From an uncultured Methanobrevibacter sp. (GTDB taxonomy: Archaea; Methanobacteriota; Methanobacteria; Methanobacteriales; Methanobacteriaceae): 7,908 nt of DNA. The notes under the pieces were generated by a model. It was not told the origin of the DNA. It made no database searches and saw only the letters and a list, made by a program, of their open reading frames with translations. Positions 1 through 6,198 of the stretch are shown one piece after another; the stretch's first letter is position 1, and every line of letters starts with the position of its first letter. The position numbers and the translations under genes are program-made. Where the stretch lies: assembly GCA_902782595.1 (NCBI GenBank), contig CACZNW010000010.1:1-7908 (forward strand). Reading direction: 5' to 3'.

Positions 1-1249
1 GAGTAAAGTAAAAGACATGTCACTTGCACCTGAAGGTGTAAGAAAAATCGAATGGGTTCAAAAACACATGCCTGTTTTGGAACACATAAAACAAGAATAT
101 CTGGAAACCCAGCCGTTTAAAGGAATTACAATCGGTTCATGCCTTCATTTGGAACCAAAAACAATCAATTTAGGTTTGACACTGATGGCAGGCGGAGCCG
201 AAGTGGCAATGACAGGATGCAACCCGCTGTCCACACATGACGATGCAGTGGCGGGAGCGGCCGATTTGGGATTGAACGTTTACGGATGGAGAGAACAGGG
301 CGATGAAGAATATTACCAGACAATCAACATGGTTCTTGATCACAAACCTGACATAATCATTGATGACGGAGCAGACATGATTATGGTTCTTCACAACGAA
401 AGAAAAGAACTGTTAAGCCACATCAAAGGAGCATGTGAAGAAACCACAACAGGAGTTCACAGACTGCAGGCAATGCATGCCGACGGAGCTTTAAAGTTCC
501 CGGTAATCGCAGTAAACGACGCATACACAAAATACCTGTTTGACAACCGTTACGGAACAGGACAGTCAAGTTTCGATGCAATCATGGGAACAACCAACAT
601 GGTTATTGCAGGTAAGACAGTTGTCGTGTGCGGATACGGCTGGTGCGGAAGGGGACTTGCCCTCAGGGCAGCCGGTCTCGGAGCGGACGTAATCGTTACT
701 GAAGTAGATCCGATTCGTGCATTGGAGGCCCGTATGGACGGATACCGTGTAATGACCATACATGAAGCCGTAAAACAGGCCGATTTAATCATCACTGTAA
801 CCGGTAACGCCGACATTATCTGCGGGGATGATTTCAAATACATGAAGGACGGATGTATGCTTGCAAATTCCGGACACTTCAATGTGGAAATCAACAGACC
901 TGACCTTGAAGCCATATCAACCGGTGTTAAAGAGGTACGTGAAAGCATTGAGGAGTTCACCACAAATGACGGTCGAAAAATCTACCTTTTAGCTGACGGT
1001 CGTCTGGTAAACCTTTCAGCTGCACGTGGACAGGGACACCCTGCTGAAATCATGGACATGAGCTTTGCCGTACAGGCACTGTCCGCCAAACACATCCTTG
1101 AAAACGATTTGCCTGTAGGCGTTACAAAGGCTCCTGATGAAATCGACTACACCGTTGCAAGCATGAAGCTTGAAGCAATGGGAATCGAAATCGACTCACT
1201 GACAGACAAGCAAAAGGCCTACATGGCCAACTGGCAGGAAGGAACTTAA
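1..1249 (+). CDS. ahcY: S-adenosylhomocysteine (or S-inosylhomocysteine) hydrolase, 5' end cut by the window
   Basis: NAD-dependent cytosolic enzyme that hydrolyses S-adenosylhomocysteine, the product of SAM methyl transfers, to homocysteine plus nucleoside. Counting from the ATG at 17 (410 residues), visible motifs are CNPLSTHDD (68-76), ETTTGVHRL (142-150), NDAYTKYLFDNRYGTGQS (167-184), the Rossmann NAD loop CGYGWCGRG (205-213), NSGHFNVEI (284-292) and NLSAARGQGHPAEIMDMSF (332-350). The C-terminus ends in NWQEGT, the short archaeal/Thermotoga form without the long KxxY tail of eukaryotic and most bacterial enzymes. The frame stays open upstream of 17 and reads S-K-V-K-D, matching the conserved family N-terminus (xKVKDxSLA). 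Base 1 is therefore probably the third base of the true start codon, giving about 415 residues. In Methanocaldococcus the orthologue prefers S-inosylhomocysteine; that preference cannot be read from this sequence. Confidence 0.95.
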   Translation, partial: SKVKDMSLAPEGVRKIEWVQKHMPVLEHIKQEYLETQPFKGITIGSCLHLEPKTINLGLTLMAGGAEVAMTGCNPLSTHDDAVAGAADLGLNVYGWREQGDEEYYQTINMVLDHKPDIIIDDGADMIMVLHNERKELLSHIKGACEETTTGVHRLQAMHADGALKFPVIAVNDAYTKYLFDNRYGTGQSSFDAIMGTTNMVIAGKTVVVCGYGWCGRGLALRAAGLGADVIVTEVDPIRALEARMDGYRVMTIHEAVKQADLIITVTGNADIICGDDFKYMKDGCMLANSGHFNVEINRPDLEAISTGVKEVRESIEEFTTNDGRKIYLLADGRLVNLSAARGQGHPAEIMDMSFAVQALSAKHILENDLPVGVTKAPDEIDYTVASMKLEAMGIEIDSLTDKQKAYMANWQEGT

Positions 1250-1269
1250 ATTCCTTTTTTTATTTTTTT
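1239..1269 (+). terminator. Hairpin plus double T-tract terminator after ahcY
   Basis: AAGGAA (1239-1244) pairs with TTCCTT (1251-1256) around a 6-nt loop that contains the ahcY stop codon. T runs follow at 1255-1261 and 1263-1269, separated by a single A. Archaeal RNA polymerase terminates on U-rich tracts, so this is a strong termination signal by sequence. It ends one base before the next gene's ATG at 1271. Confidence 0.7.
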
Positions 1270-1270
1270 C

Positions 1271-1921
1271 ATGTCCTATTTCAGATATATCGACAACGGC
1301 AGGGGACCGGTCAAACTCTTCATTGGAGGGGTTCACGGAAATGAAGGCGTGACCTCACTGAAGTTTTTAAAGCGCATCAGCACTGACGATTTATCCCCAG
1401 GCCAGTTCTATTTTTACAATTTCGACAGAACGCCTTATGTTTCCACTATAAAAAAGGAATATTACGAATCCGAAACCGGACGCAAAATTTTGAATCTTAT
1501 AAAATACTTCGAGCCTGACTTTTACACGGAACTGCACTGTTACGACCTTAAAAACCATGACAGGCTGACCTCAATGGAGCGATACATAAAAACCGGTATT
1601 CCTCCCCTGATAAAGCTTGGAAATCATGTCCTTGTCTCGTCGGTATCTCCTTTAATTCGGATGACCTACTTTTCAACCGACACAGTCTGCAAGACACTTG
1701 AATTTCCCTGTTTTGAAAAGCTCACCTCCGAAACCGCCGAAAAATACGGTTTCAACATGGACCTTGCCATTGAAACATATGAAAATCTGCTAAAACTGAT
1801 TTTAAAATCTCCTTCAAGACAGTATTTTGAAAATGAAATGATGAAACACTACAAAGAGCAGGTATTTCTGGCAATGGAATATGCAAAAAAAGTTTTCGGT
1901 GAGGATTTCCCTCCATATTAA
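1271..1921 (+). CDS. DUF2119-family protein, predicted M14/aspartoacylase-like zinc hydrolase
   Basis: A 216-residue soluble protein that I place in the methanogen family DUF2119; its biochemical function is not known to me. The fold signals point to the zinc carboxypeptidase/succinylglutamate desuccinylase group. GGVHGNEG (19-26) supplies an HxxE metal pair (H22, E25). NFDR (50-53) sits where that group has its N-x-x-R substrate motif. TELHCYD (86-92) offers the third metal ligand H89, and TLEFPC (142-147) carries E144 in the position of the catalytic glutamate. It has no signal peptide or membrane segment. The start at 1271 is the only reasonable one, since the next Met is at residue 102, but it has no Shine-Dalgarno site and directly follows a T-tract terminator. 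Expression is probably from a nearly leaderless transcript or by read-through. An amide, peptide or acyl-amino-acid substrate is inference from the fold. Confidence 0.8.
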   Translation: MSYFRYIDNGRGPVKLFIGGVHGNEGVTSLKFLKRISTDDLSPGQFYFYNFDRTPYVSTIKKEYYESETGRKILNLIKYFEPDFYTELHCYDLKNHDRLTSMERYIKTGIPPLIKLGNHVLVSSVSPLIRMTYFSTDTVCKTLEFPCFEKLTSETAEKYGFNMDLAIETYENLLKLILKSPSRQYFENEMMKHYKEQVFLAMEYAKKVFGEDFPPY

Positions 1922-1926
1922 GCATC

Positions 1927-1961
1927 GATGGTTTCCGGGTTTGTGGTGGTGAGAAACCATC
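1927..1961. other. Hairpin 1 with GU-rich conserved loop
   Basis: GATGGTTTC (1927-1935) and GAAACCATC (1953-1961) form a perfect 9-bp inverted repeat just past the DUF2119 stop. Aligned to hairpin 2, the loop reads CCGGG, then TT, then TGTGGTGGT, then GAG (the outer C and G also close the stem). The stem is unrelated in sequence to that of hairpin 2 while the loop is nearly the same. No T-tract follows on either strand, so it is not a simple intrinsic terminator. I do not recognise it as a known RNA family. Confidence 0.65.
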
Positions 1962-2004
1962 AACACTTATCTATTTGGATTCTATAAAATATATTGAATA
2001 AATT

Positions 2005-2011
2005 AAAAAAA
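2005..2011 (-). terminator. T-tract, possible end of the FEN-1 operon transcript
   Basis: Seven A on the plus strand give a T7 run on the minus strand, followed by AATTTATTC. It is the first long minus-strand T-run downstream of the FEN-1 stop (about 170 nt). No convincing stem precedes it. If used, the FEN-1 3' UTR would include hairpin 2. Confidence 0.35.
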
Positions 2012-2041
2012 TAGCTTTCACCGTCCCCTTGACAGCTGCCA

Positions 2042-2070
2042 TTTTTTTCCAAGTGTTTAGTTTTTTTTTT
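2042..2070 (+). terminator. T-rich terminator region for the plus-strand genes
   Basis: T7 at 2042-2048 and T10 at 2061-2070, separated by a short mixed segment, lie about 120 nt downstream of the DUF2119 stop. U-rich runs without a strong stem are the usual archaeal termination signal. The T10 run ends one base before hairpin 2. Confidence 0.5.
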
Positions 2071-2103
2071 ATGCAACCGGGGGTGTGTGGTGGTAGATTG
2101 CAT
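2071..2103. other. Hairpin 2 with GU-rich conserved loop
   Basis: ATGCAA (2071-2076) and TTGCAT (2098-2103) form a perfect 6-bp inverted repeat. The 21-nt loop reads CCGGG, then GGTG, then TGTGGTGGT, then AGA, matching the loop of hairpin 1 in 14 core bases although the stems differ. On the minus strand the loops read as ACCACCACA-type sequence. This copy would lie in the 3' UTR of the FEN-1 operon, or downstream of the plus-strand T10 run. Confidence 0.6.
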
Positions 2104-2179
2104 AAGTTTATACCCAATATTTAGAACCCTAATTATATTTATTTTCTTTAATAGTATTTAAATATGTCAGTCTGAAAAT

Positions 2180-3163
2180 CTAAAACCACGCATCAAGACT
2201 TCCCTGTGATGAACTCAGATTTTTAAGCTTCAAAGATGCTTTCGCCACACGTTCTTCTGAAAAACCGTGCTGGTAGCATAAAAACTCGATTATTTTATCT
2301 TTCTGCGGTTTTTCCCATTTTATCTTATAATCGGTGTTGACGTCATGTTTCAGGAAAATGTCTCTTACTTCGCACAGGTCATGGTCTGATTCTTTTTGAA
2401 GTTCTGCAAGTTTTACCTTAAGCTGATTGTTATGTGCAAGCTTCAGTGCAGTTTTAGCACCTATTCCCTTCATTCCATCACAGAAATCGGTTCCTATTAA
2501 AATTCCCATATCCACCAGTTCGGGTCTTGTAACGTTGAGTTTTTTAAGGACACGGTCCAGCCGGTAGAATTCGAGATTTCCAAGATTTGAACTTACCGCA
2601 AGGTTTCTCACAACCCTTTTTGCTCCGAAAAGCAGACAGTCGTAATCCTGTGAGGCAACGGCATACGCATCACCTTTTGCTACCAGATAGGCTGCCTGGG
2701 CTTCACCTTCACCCTTCGCTTCAATATATGGTATCCCCATATATGTCAGGAGTTTTTTGGATGATTCTATGATTTCAGGGGACAGCTTTGATGATCTCAT
2801 GGCGAATTTACGGGCCTTTTCGGTGTCTCCATTCTGAAGTGCTTCCTTATAAATCTGTTCCGCCTCATCTCTTATCTCGCGCCTTCTGGCCTGAGTTTCA
2901 CTTTTAAGCTCCGGAGCCTTACCGTCAAAGATATAAATAGGTTTTATGCCTTTTTCAACCATTGAAGAGTTTCTGTATAATATTCCGCTCAGGTGTGATG
3001 TGATGTTCCCGTTTTCATCAGTTAGCGGTCTTCCGTCCCTCTGTCTTATGGTTGAGAGGAACTGATAAAGAGTGTTGAAGGCATCGATTGAAACAACCCT
3101 TCCCTCCAGGTCCTTGAAACTTATTGTTTCAGGTTCAACAATGTCCTTAAGCTTTACTCCCAT
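2180..3163 (-). CDS. fen: Flap endonuclease FEN-1
   Basis: Structure-specific 5'-flap nuclease for Okazaki fragment maturation and long-patch base excision repair, 327 residues, the usual archaeal length. Active-site acidic residues of the two-metal centre are visible: D27 (IDAFN), D80 (FDGKAPELK), E152 and E154 (GEGEAQ), D173 and D175 (SQDYD), and D226 (GTDFCDG) leading into the helix-hairpin-helix GMKGIGAKTAL (230-240). The last eight residues, QGSLDAWF (320-327), are a canonical PIP box for PCNA. I start at the ATG giving M-G-V because the FEN-1 N-terminus is invariant MGV; a TTG one codon upstream would leave only 1 nt to the ribosome binding site. AGGTGA lies 4 nt before the ATG and contains the upstream gene's stop codon. 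It is the last gene of a five-gene minus-strand cluster. Confidence 0.97.
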   Translation of the reverse strand: MGVKLKDIVEPETISFKDLEGRVVSIDAFNTLYQFLSTIRQRDGRPLTDENGNITSHLSGILYRNSSMVEKGIKPIYIFDGKAPELKSETQARRREIRDEAEQIYKEALQNGDTEKARKFAMRSSKLSPEIIESSKKLLTYMGIPYIEAKGEGEAQAAYLVAKGDAYAVASQDYDCLLFGAKRVVRNLAVSSNLGNLEFYRLDRVLKKLNVTRPELVDMGILIGTDFCDGMKGIGAKTALKLAHNNQLKVKLAELQKESDHDLCEVRDIFLKHDVNTDYKIKWEKPQKDKIIEFLCYQHGFSEERVAKASLKLKNLSSSQGSLDAWF

Positions 3164-3167
3164 CAAA

Positions 3168-3173
3168 TCACCT
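3168..3173 (-). promoter_or_regulatory. Ribosome binding site of FEN-1 overlapping the upstream stop
   Basis: AGGTGA on the minus strand, 4 nt before the ATG at 3163. Its TGA is the stop codon of the chorismate lyase-like gene, so ribosomes ending there lie on the FEN-1 initiation site. The position decides for ATG 3163 over TTG 3166. Confidence 0.7.
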
Positions 3174-3725
3174 GAAATACGAAAGCGGGAAGGATTCCTT
3201 AATCCACATCAGAACCTCACCGTCGCTGATGATGACATAGTCTCTTGAAAGCATTGTCTCATCTGTTTTAAAGAGATCTTTAAGGGTATCGTTCGGCTCT
3301 TCAAGGCAGATGTTTCTGATTTCCCTTCTTGACTCGATACTGTAGTTTTTAAGAATTCTTCCGATAGGTATGTCGGCTCTCACAAGATCTGCACAGACAT
3401 CTTCGGAACACCTCTTGAGGGGGATATGTGAAATCGCATAAATGAGAGGCCTTTCGGTTGTGTGCATTATGACCTCGCGGAAATTGATTTCTTCTCCTTC
3501 CTCAACGTTCACCAGACGGGCATGCTGCTTGTCGGCCTTTTCAAAATGCTGCTCCAGGGTTGTCAGGGTGATTTTACCGAACAATACGTCAAGAATTGCC
3601 GTAATTGATCCGTCGGTTGTAAGAAGTATCTTTTGTGTATTCGAAAGTTCAACATCATTGGTTTTTTCCAATTCATTGATTCTGTCAATCAGTCTTCTGT
3701 TAGCTTCGTTTTTATCCATAACCAT
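3168..3725 (-). CDS. UbiC/DUF98-type chorismate lyase-like protein
   Basis: A 185-residue soluble protein resembling the chorismate pyruvate-lyase fold family (DUF98 branch), which converts chorismate to 4-hydroxybenzoate and pyruvate. Signs are DGSITAILD (38-46), like the GSMT segment of bacterial UbiC; FREVIMHT (82-89), with R83 at the place of UbiC active-site Arg76; PLIYAISHIPL (93-103); DIPIGRILKN (118-127), like the PLG-x-LF segment; and WIKESFPLSYF at the C-terminus, with E177 at the place of UbiC Glu155. The start ATG at 3725 has GTGAT 5 nt upstream, overlapping the HacA stop TGA. Methanogens need 4-hydroxybenzoate for the arene of tetrahydromethanopterin, which fits its place among cofactor genes; that role is inference. 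A chorismate-binding protein without lyase activity is the alternative. Confidence 0.75.
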   Translation of the reverse strand: MVMDKNEANRRLIDRINELEKTNDVELSNTQKILLTTDGSITAILDVLFGKITLTTLEQHFEKADKQHARLVNVEEGEEINFREVIMHTTERPLIYAISHIPLKRCSEDVCADLVRADIPIGRILKNYSIESRREIRNICLEEPNDTLKDLFKTDETMLSRDYVIISDGEVLMWIKESFPLSYFR

Positions 3726-3731
3726 TTTTAA

Positions 3732-4991
3732 TCACTTTTTAATATCCTTAGGATGGGTAATGACTCCTGTCAGTGCTGACGCCGCAACCACCTTTGAGCT
3801 TGAGAGGTATACATCTGATTTGGCGTCACCCATTCTTCCCTTGAAATTCCTGTTTGTAGTTGAAATGCATGATTCTCCTTCACACAGCACCCCCATATGT
3901 CCTCCAAGACACGGTCCGCAGCCGGGATTGCAGATGATTGCTCCGGCATCTATGAACGTGTCAATGTAGCCGAGATGCATGGCCTGCCTGTATATCTCTC
4001 TTGAAGCCGGAAGAATCAGCAGTCTGGTGCTGTCATCGATTTTACAGCCTTCAAGTATTTCAGCGGCATCCCTTAAATCTGAAAGTCTTCCGTTTGTGCA
4101 TGAACCTATCAAGCACTGGTCAACCGGTGTTCCTTCAATTTTTGAGATGTCTTTAACGTTGTCAACGTCATTTGGGCAAGCTATCTGCGGTTCTAGGTCT
4201 TTAACGTCAAAATTCATTTCCTTAATGTATTCCGCATCGCTGTCTGACTTGATGATGTTTAATTCGGATTCCCTTTTTCCGGTTCTTGTGCATATATAGT
4301 CAATGACGTCCCGGTTAGGCTCCATGATACCGTTTTTGGCACCCATTTCAATTGCCATGTTACACATTGTCGCCCTTCCTTCAACGCCCATGTTTTCAAT
4401 TGTCTCACCTGCAAATTCGGCGGTCATGTATGTGGCGCCGGCGATTCCGACGCTTCCTATGATATTGAGGATAATGTCTTTCGGGGAATTGTATTCATTT
4501 AAATCACCGGTAACATTCATTTTAATCGCTTCAGGCACCATAAACCATGTTTTTCCTGTTGCCCATACCATTGCAAGGTCTGTTGCACCCATACCTGTTG
4601 AAAACGCACCGAAAGCACCGTATGTACAGGTATGTGAATCGGCACCGACGATGACTTTTCCAGGTTCCACAAGCCCCATTTCGGGAACTACCTGATGGCA
4701 TATCCCTTCACCGTGAATGTAGTTTTTGGAAATGCCCTGTTTTTTTATAAAGTCACGGCAGACCTTTTGAAACTCCGCCGAACCGATGGTGTTTGCCGGA
4801 ACGTTATGGTCAAAAATAATGGCTATTTTATCAGCATCCCATACTCTGTCGGTTATTTTTTCAAAGGTCTTTATTGCGGGAGGGGATGTTCCGTCATGTG
4901 ACATTGCAAGGTCAACCGGGATTTCAATAATCTCGCCGGGTGTTACTTCACGGCCCGCTTTCTTTGAGAGAATCTTTTCTGTAATGTTCAT
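3732..4991 (-). CDS. hacA: Homoaconitase large subunit (LeuC/HacA family)
   Basis: Large subunit of a [4Fe-4S] aconitase-family hydro-lyase, 419 residues, the usual length for archaeal LeuC/HacA. The three cluster cysteines are visible: C298 in IGSCTNGR, and C358 and C361 in NPGCGPC. Other family segments are MSHDGTSP (30-37), FDHNVPAN (60-67), GADSHTCTYGAFGAFSTGMG (116-135) and the substrate-carboxylate segment NRNFKGRMG (380-388). It starts 1 nt after the aksA stop, so it most likely acts on AksA's product, isomerising homocitrate and longer homologues via cis-homoaconitate in 2-oxosuberate (coenzyme B) synthesis. The small subunit that sets substrate specificity is not in the window. Isopropylmalate isomerase for leucine is the alternative, since the large subunits are hard to tell apart. 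Confidence 0.85.
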   Translation of the reverse strand: MNITEKILSKKAGREVTPGEIIEIPVDLAMSHDGTSPPAIKTFEKITDRVWDADKIAIIFDHNVPANTIGSAEFQKVCRDFIKKQGISKNYIHGEGICHQVVPEMGLVEPGKVIVGADSHTCTYGAFGAFSTGMGATDLAMVWATGKTWFMVPEAIKMNVTGDLNEYNSPKDIILNIIGSVGIAGATYMTAEFAGETIENMGVEGRATMCNMAIEMGAKNGIMEPNRDVIDYICTRTGKRESELNIIKSDSDAEYIKEMNFDVKDLEPQIACPNDVDNVKDISKIEGTPVDQCLIGSCTNGRLSDLRDAAEILEGCKIDDSTRLLILPASREIYRQAMHLGYIDTFIDAGAIICNPGCGPCLGGHMGVLCEGESCISTTNRNFKGRMGDAKSDVYLSSSKVVAASALTGVITHPKDIKK

Positions 4992-4992
4992 A

Positions 4993-6159
4993 TTATTTAC
5001 CCTTTGTGTTTTTAACGATCTGTCTGAATACCTTATCGTTGATGTATTTTCCTTCCTCTCTCTGCTTTTTAACCTGTCTTACGATTTCAATAAGCTCATC
5101 GTCACTGACGTCAAGTTCACATTCATTCAGCTTTGCCCTGACGGCTCTGCATCCTGAATGCTTACCCAGGACAAGCTGGCGTTTCTGGCCAACAAGCTCC
5201 GGAAGGTAAGGCTCATAGCACAAAGGCTCCTCGATAACCGCATCGACGTGGATTCCGGACTCATGTCTGAATACGTTGTTTCCGACAACCGGCTTGTTGT
5301 ATGGAATCGGAAGACCGCTTGCCTCGGCTACAATGTCTGAGAGTTCCTTGATATATTTGGTTTTAAAGCCGTAATCCTTGCCGTAAAGTATTTTCATTGC
5401 CATGATAAGTTCTTCAAGTGAAGCGTTACCTGCCCTTTCACCGATACCGTTGACAGTTGTTGAAACAGCCTTTGCACCGGCAAGAACACCGGTAATGGAG
5501 TTTATCACCGCAAGACCGAAATCGTTGTGGAGGTGAACCGCAATGTCAACATTTATGTTCTTAACAAGTTCCCTTACCATATAATCAATTCCCTGAGGAG
5601 TAATTGCGCCGGTGGTATCGGCAATATGAACCCTGTCAGCACCGCATTCCTCGGCCTTTCCATAGATGCGCTTTAAAAAGTCAATGTCGGTTCTTGTGGC
5701 GTCTTCTGCTGAAAACGCAACAAAAAGACCATGGTCCTTGGCATAGTCAACTGCGGTTTCACAGAGATTGATTGCGTCCTGTCTTGTAATGTGCATCTTG
5801 TGGTCAAGATGGATGTCTGAGGTTCCCACAAAGGTGATGACTCCGTCCACGTCACAGTCAAGGGCGGCGTCAATGTCAGCGGTCTTTGTCCTTGTCAGAC
5901 CCAGAATGGTAGCGTTTAAACCTTCACCTGCTATTGCCTTAACTGTATCTTTTTCCTTTTCCGATACAATCGGAAAACCGGCCTCAATCTGATGAATCTT
6001 GAACTGATCCAGTTTTCTTGCGATTTCCAGTTTCTCGTCAAAACTGAAACAGACTCCCGGAGTCTGCTCGCCGTCCCTGAGTGTTGTATCGTAAATGGTA
6101 ATGTCTTCGGGAAATGTCAGTTCAGTTTCCTTGTTGTAATGACTAATAAAATATTGCAA
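4993..6159 (-). CDS. aksA: Homocitrate synthase AksA (2-isopropylmalate synthase family)
   Basis: Condenses acetyl-CoA with 2-oxoglutarate, and in methanogens also with the C6 and C7 2-oxodiacids, in 2-oxosuberate synthesis for coenzyme B. The TIM barrel opens with YDTTLRDGEQTPGV (23-36; D24, R28 and E31 are catalytic or metal-linked). HLHNDFG (209-215) gives the metal histidines H209 and H211, and NGIGERAGNASLEE (237-250) and NNVFRHESGIHVDA (294-307) are also present. At 388 residues it has no room for the regulatory dimer domain of LeuA, which favours the AksA/NifV type. The start is TTG, with TAA directly 5' in the same frame and no Met before residue 122; GTGAT lies 4 nt upstream. The pairing with hacA 1 nt downstream supports AksA over citramalate or isopropylmalate synthase. 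Confidence 0.88.
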   Translation of the reverse strand: MQYFISHYNKETELTFPEDITIYDTTLRDGEQTPGVCFSFDEKLEIARKLDQFKIHQIEAGFPIVSEKEKDTVKAIAGEGLNATILGLTRTKTADIDAALDCDVDGVITFVGTSDIHLDHKMHITRQDAINLCETAVDYAKDHGLFVAFSAEDATRTDIDFLKRIYGKAEECGADRVHIADTTGAITPQGIDYMVRELVKNINVDIAVHLHNDFGLAVINSITGVLAGAKAVSTTVNGIGERAGNASLEELIMAMKILYGKDYGFKTKYIKELSDIVAEASGLPIPYNKPVVGNNVFRHESGIHVDAVIEEPLCYEPYLPELVGQKRQLVLGKHSGCRAVRAKLNECELDVSDDELIEIVRQVKKQREEGKYINDKVFRQIVKNTKGK

Positions 6160-6163
6160 TTAT

Positions 6164-6170
6164 ATCACTT
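6164..6170 (-). promoter_or_regulatory. Ribosome binding site of aksA (TTG start)
   Basis: AAGTGAT on the minus strand, 4 nt before TTG 6159. It fits the GGTGAT end of the methanogen Shine-Dalgarno sequence and, with the in-frame TAA at 6162-6160, fixes the unusual start. The 39-nt gap to the upstream gene also contains ATTATATTATT, which could be a weak internal promoter. Confidence 0.55.
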
Positions 6171-6198
6171 CTCTTTAATAATAATATAATTATGGTAA

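Noticed and set aside
550..963. Open frame of 137 codons on the minus strand inside ahcY
   Set aside because: It lies antisense to conserved AhcY motifs, has no ribosome binding site, and its product resembles no family.
1922..2179. tRNA, CRISPR repeat or insertion sequence end in the convergent spacer
   Set aside because: No cloverleaf or acceptor sequence, no regular repeat-spacer pattern and no transposase remnant; the two hairpins have different stems, unlike CRISPR repeats or transposon ends.
3164..3166. TTG one codon upstream as FEN-1 start
   Set aside because: FEN-1 proteins begin MGV, and only 1 nt would separate this TTG from the Shine-Dalgarno site.
3442..3969. Open frame of 175 codons on the plus strand across the lyase and hacA genes
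   Set aside because: It is antisense to two well-supported genes, with low-complexity Ser/Leu-rich translation typical of a shadow frame.
4303..5157. Plus-strand open frames of 123-130 codons antisense to hacA and aksA
   Set aside because: They mirror codon bias of the real genes on the other strand and show no start signal or recognisable domain.
4993..6159. 2-isopropylmalate or citramalate synthase for amino acid synthesis
   Set aside because: The protein is too short for the regulatory LeuA domain and is paired with an aconitase large subunit in a cofactor cluster; AksA fits better.
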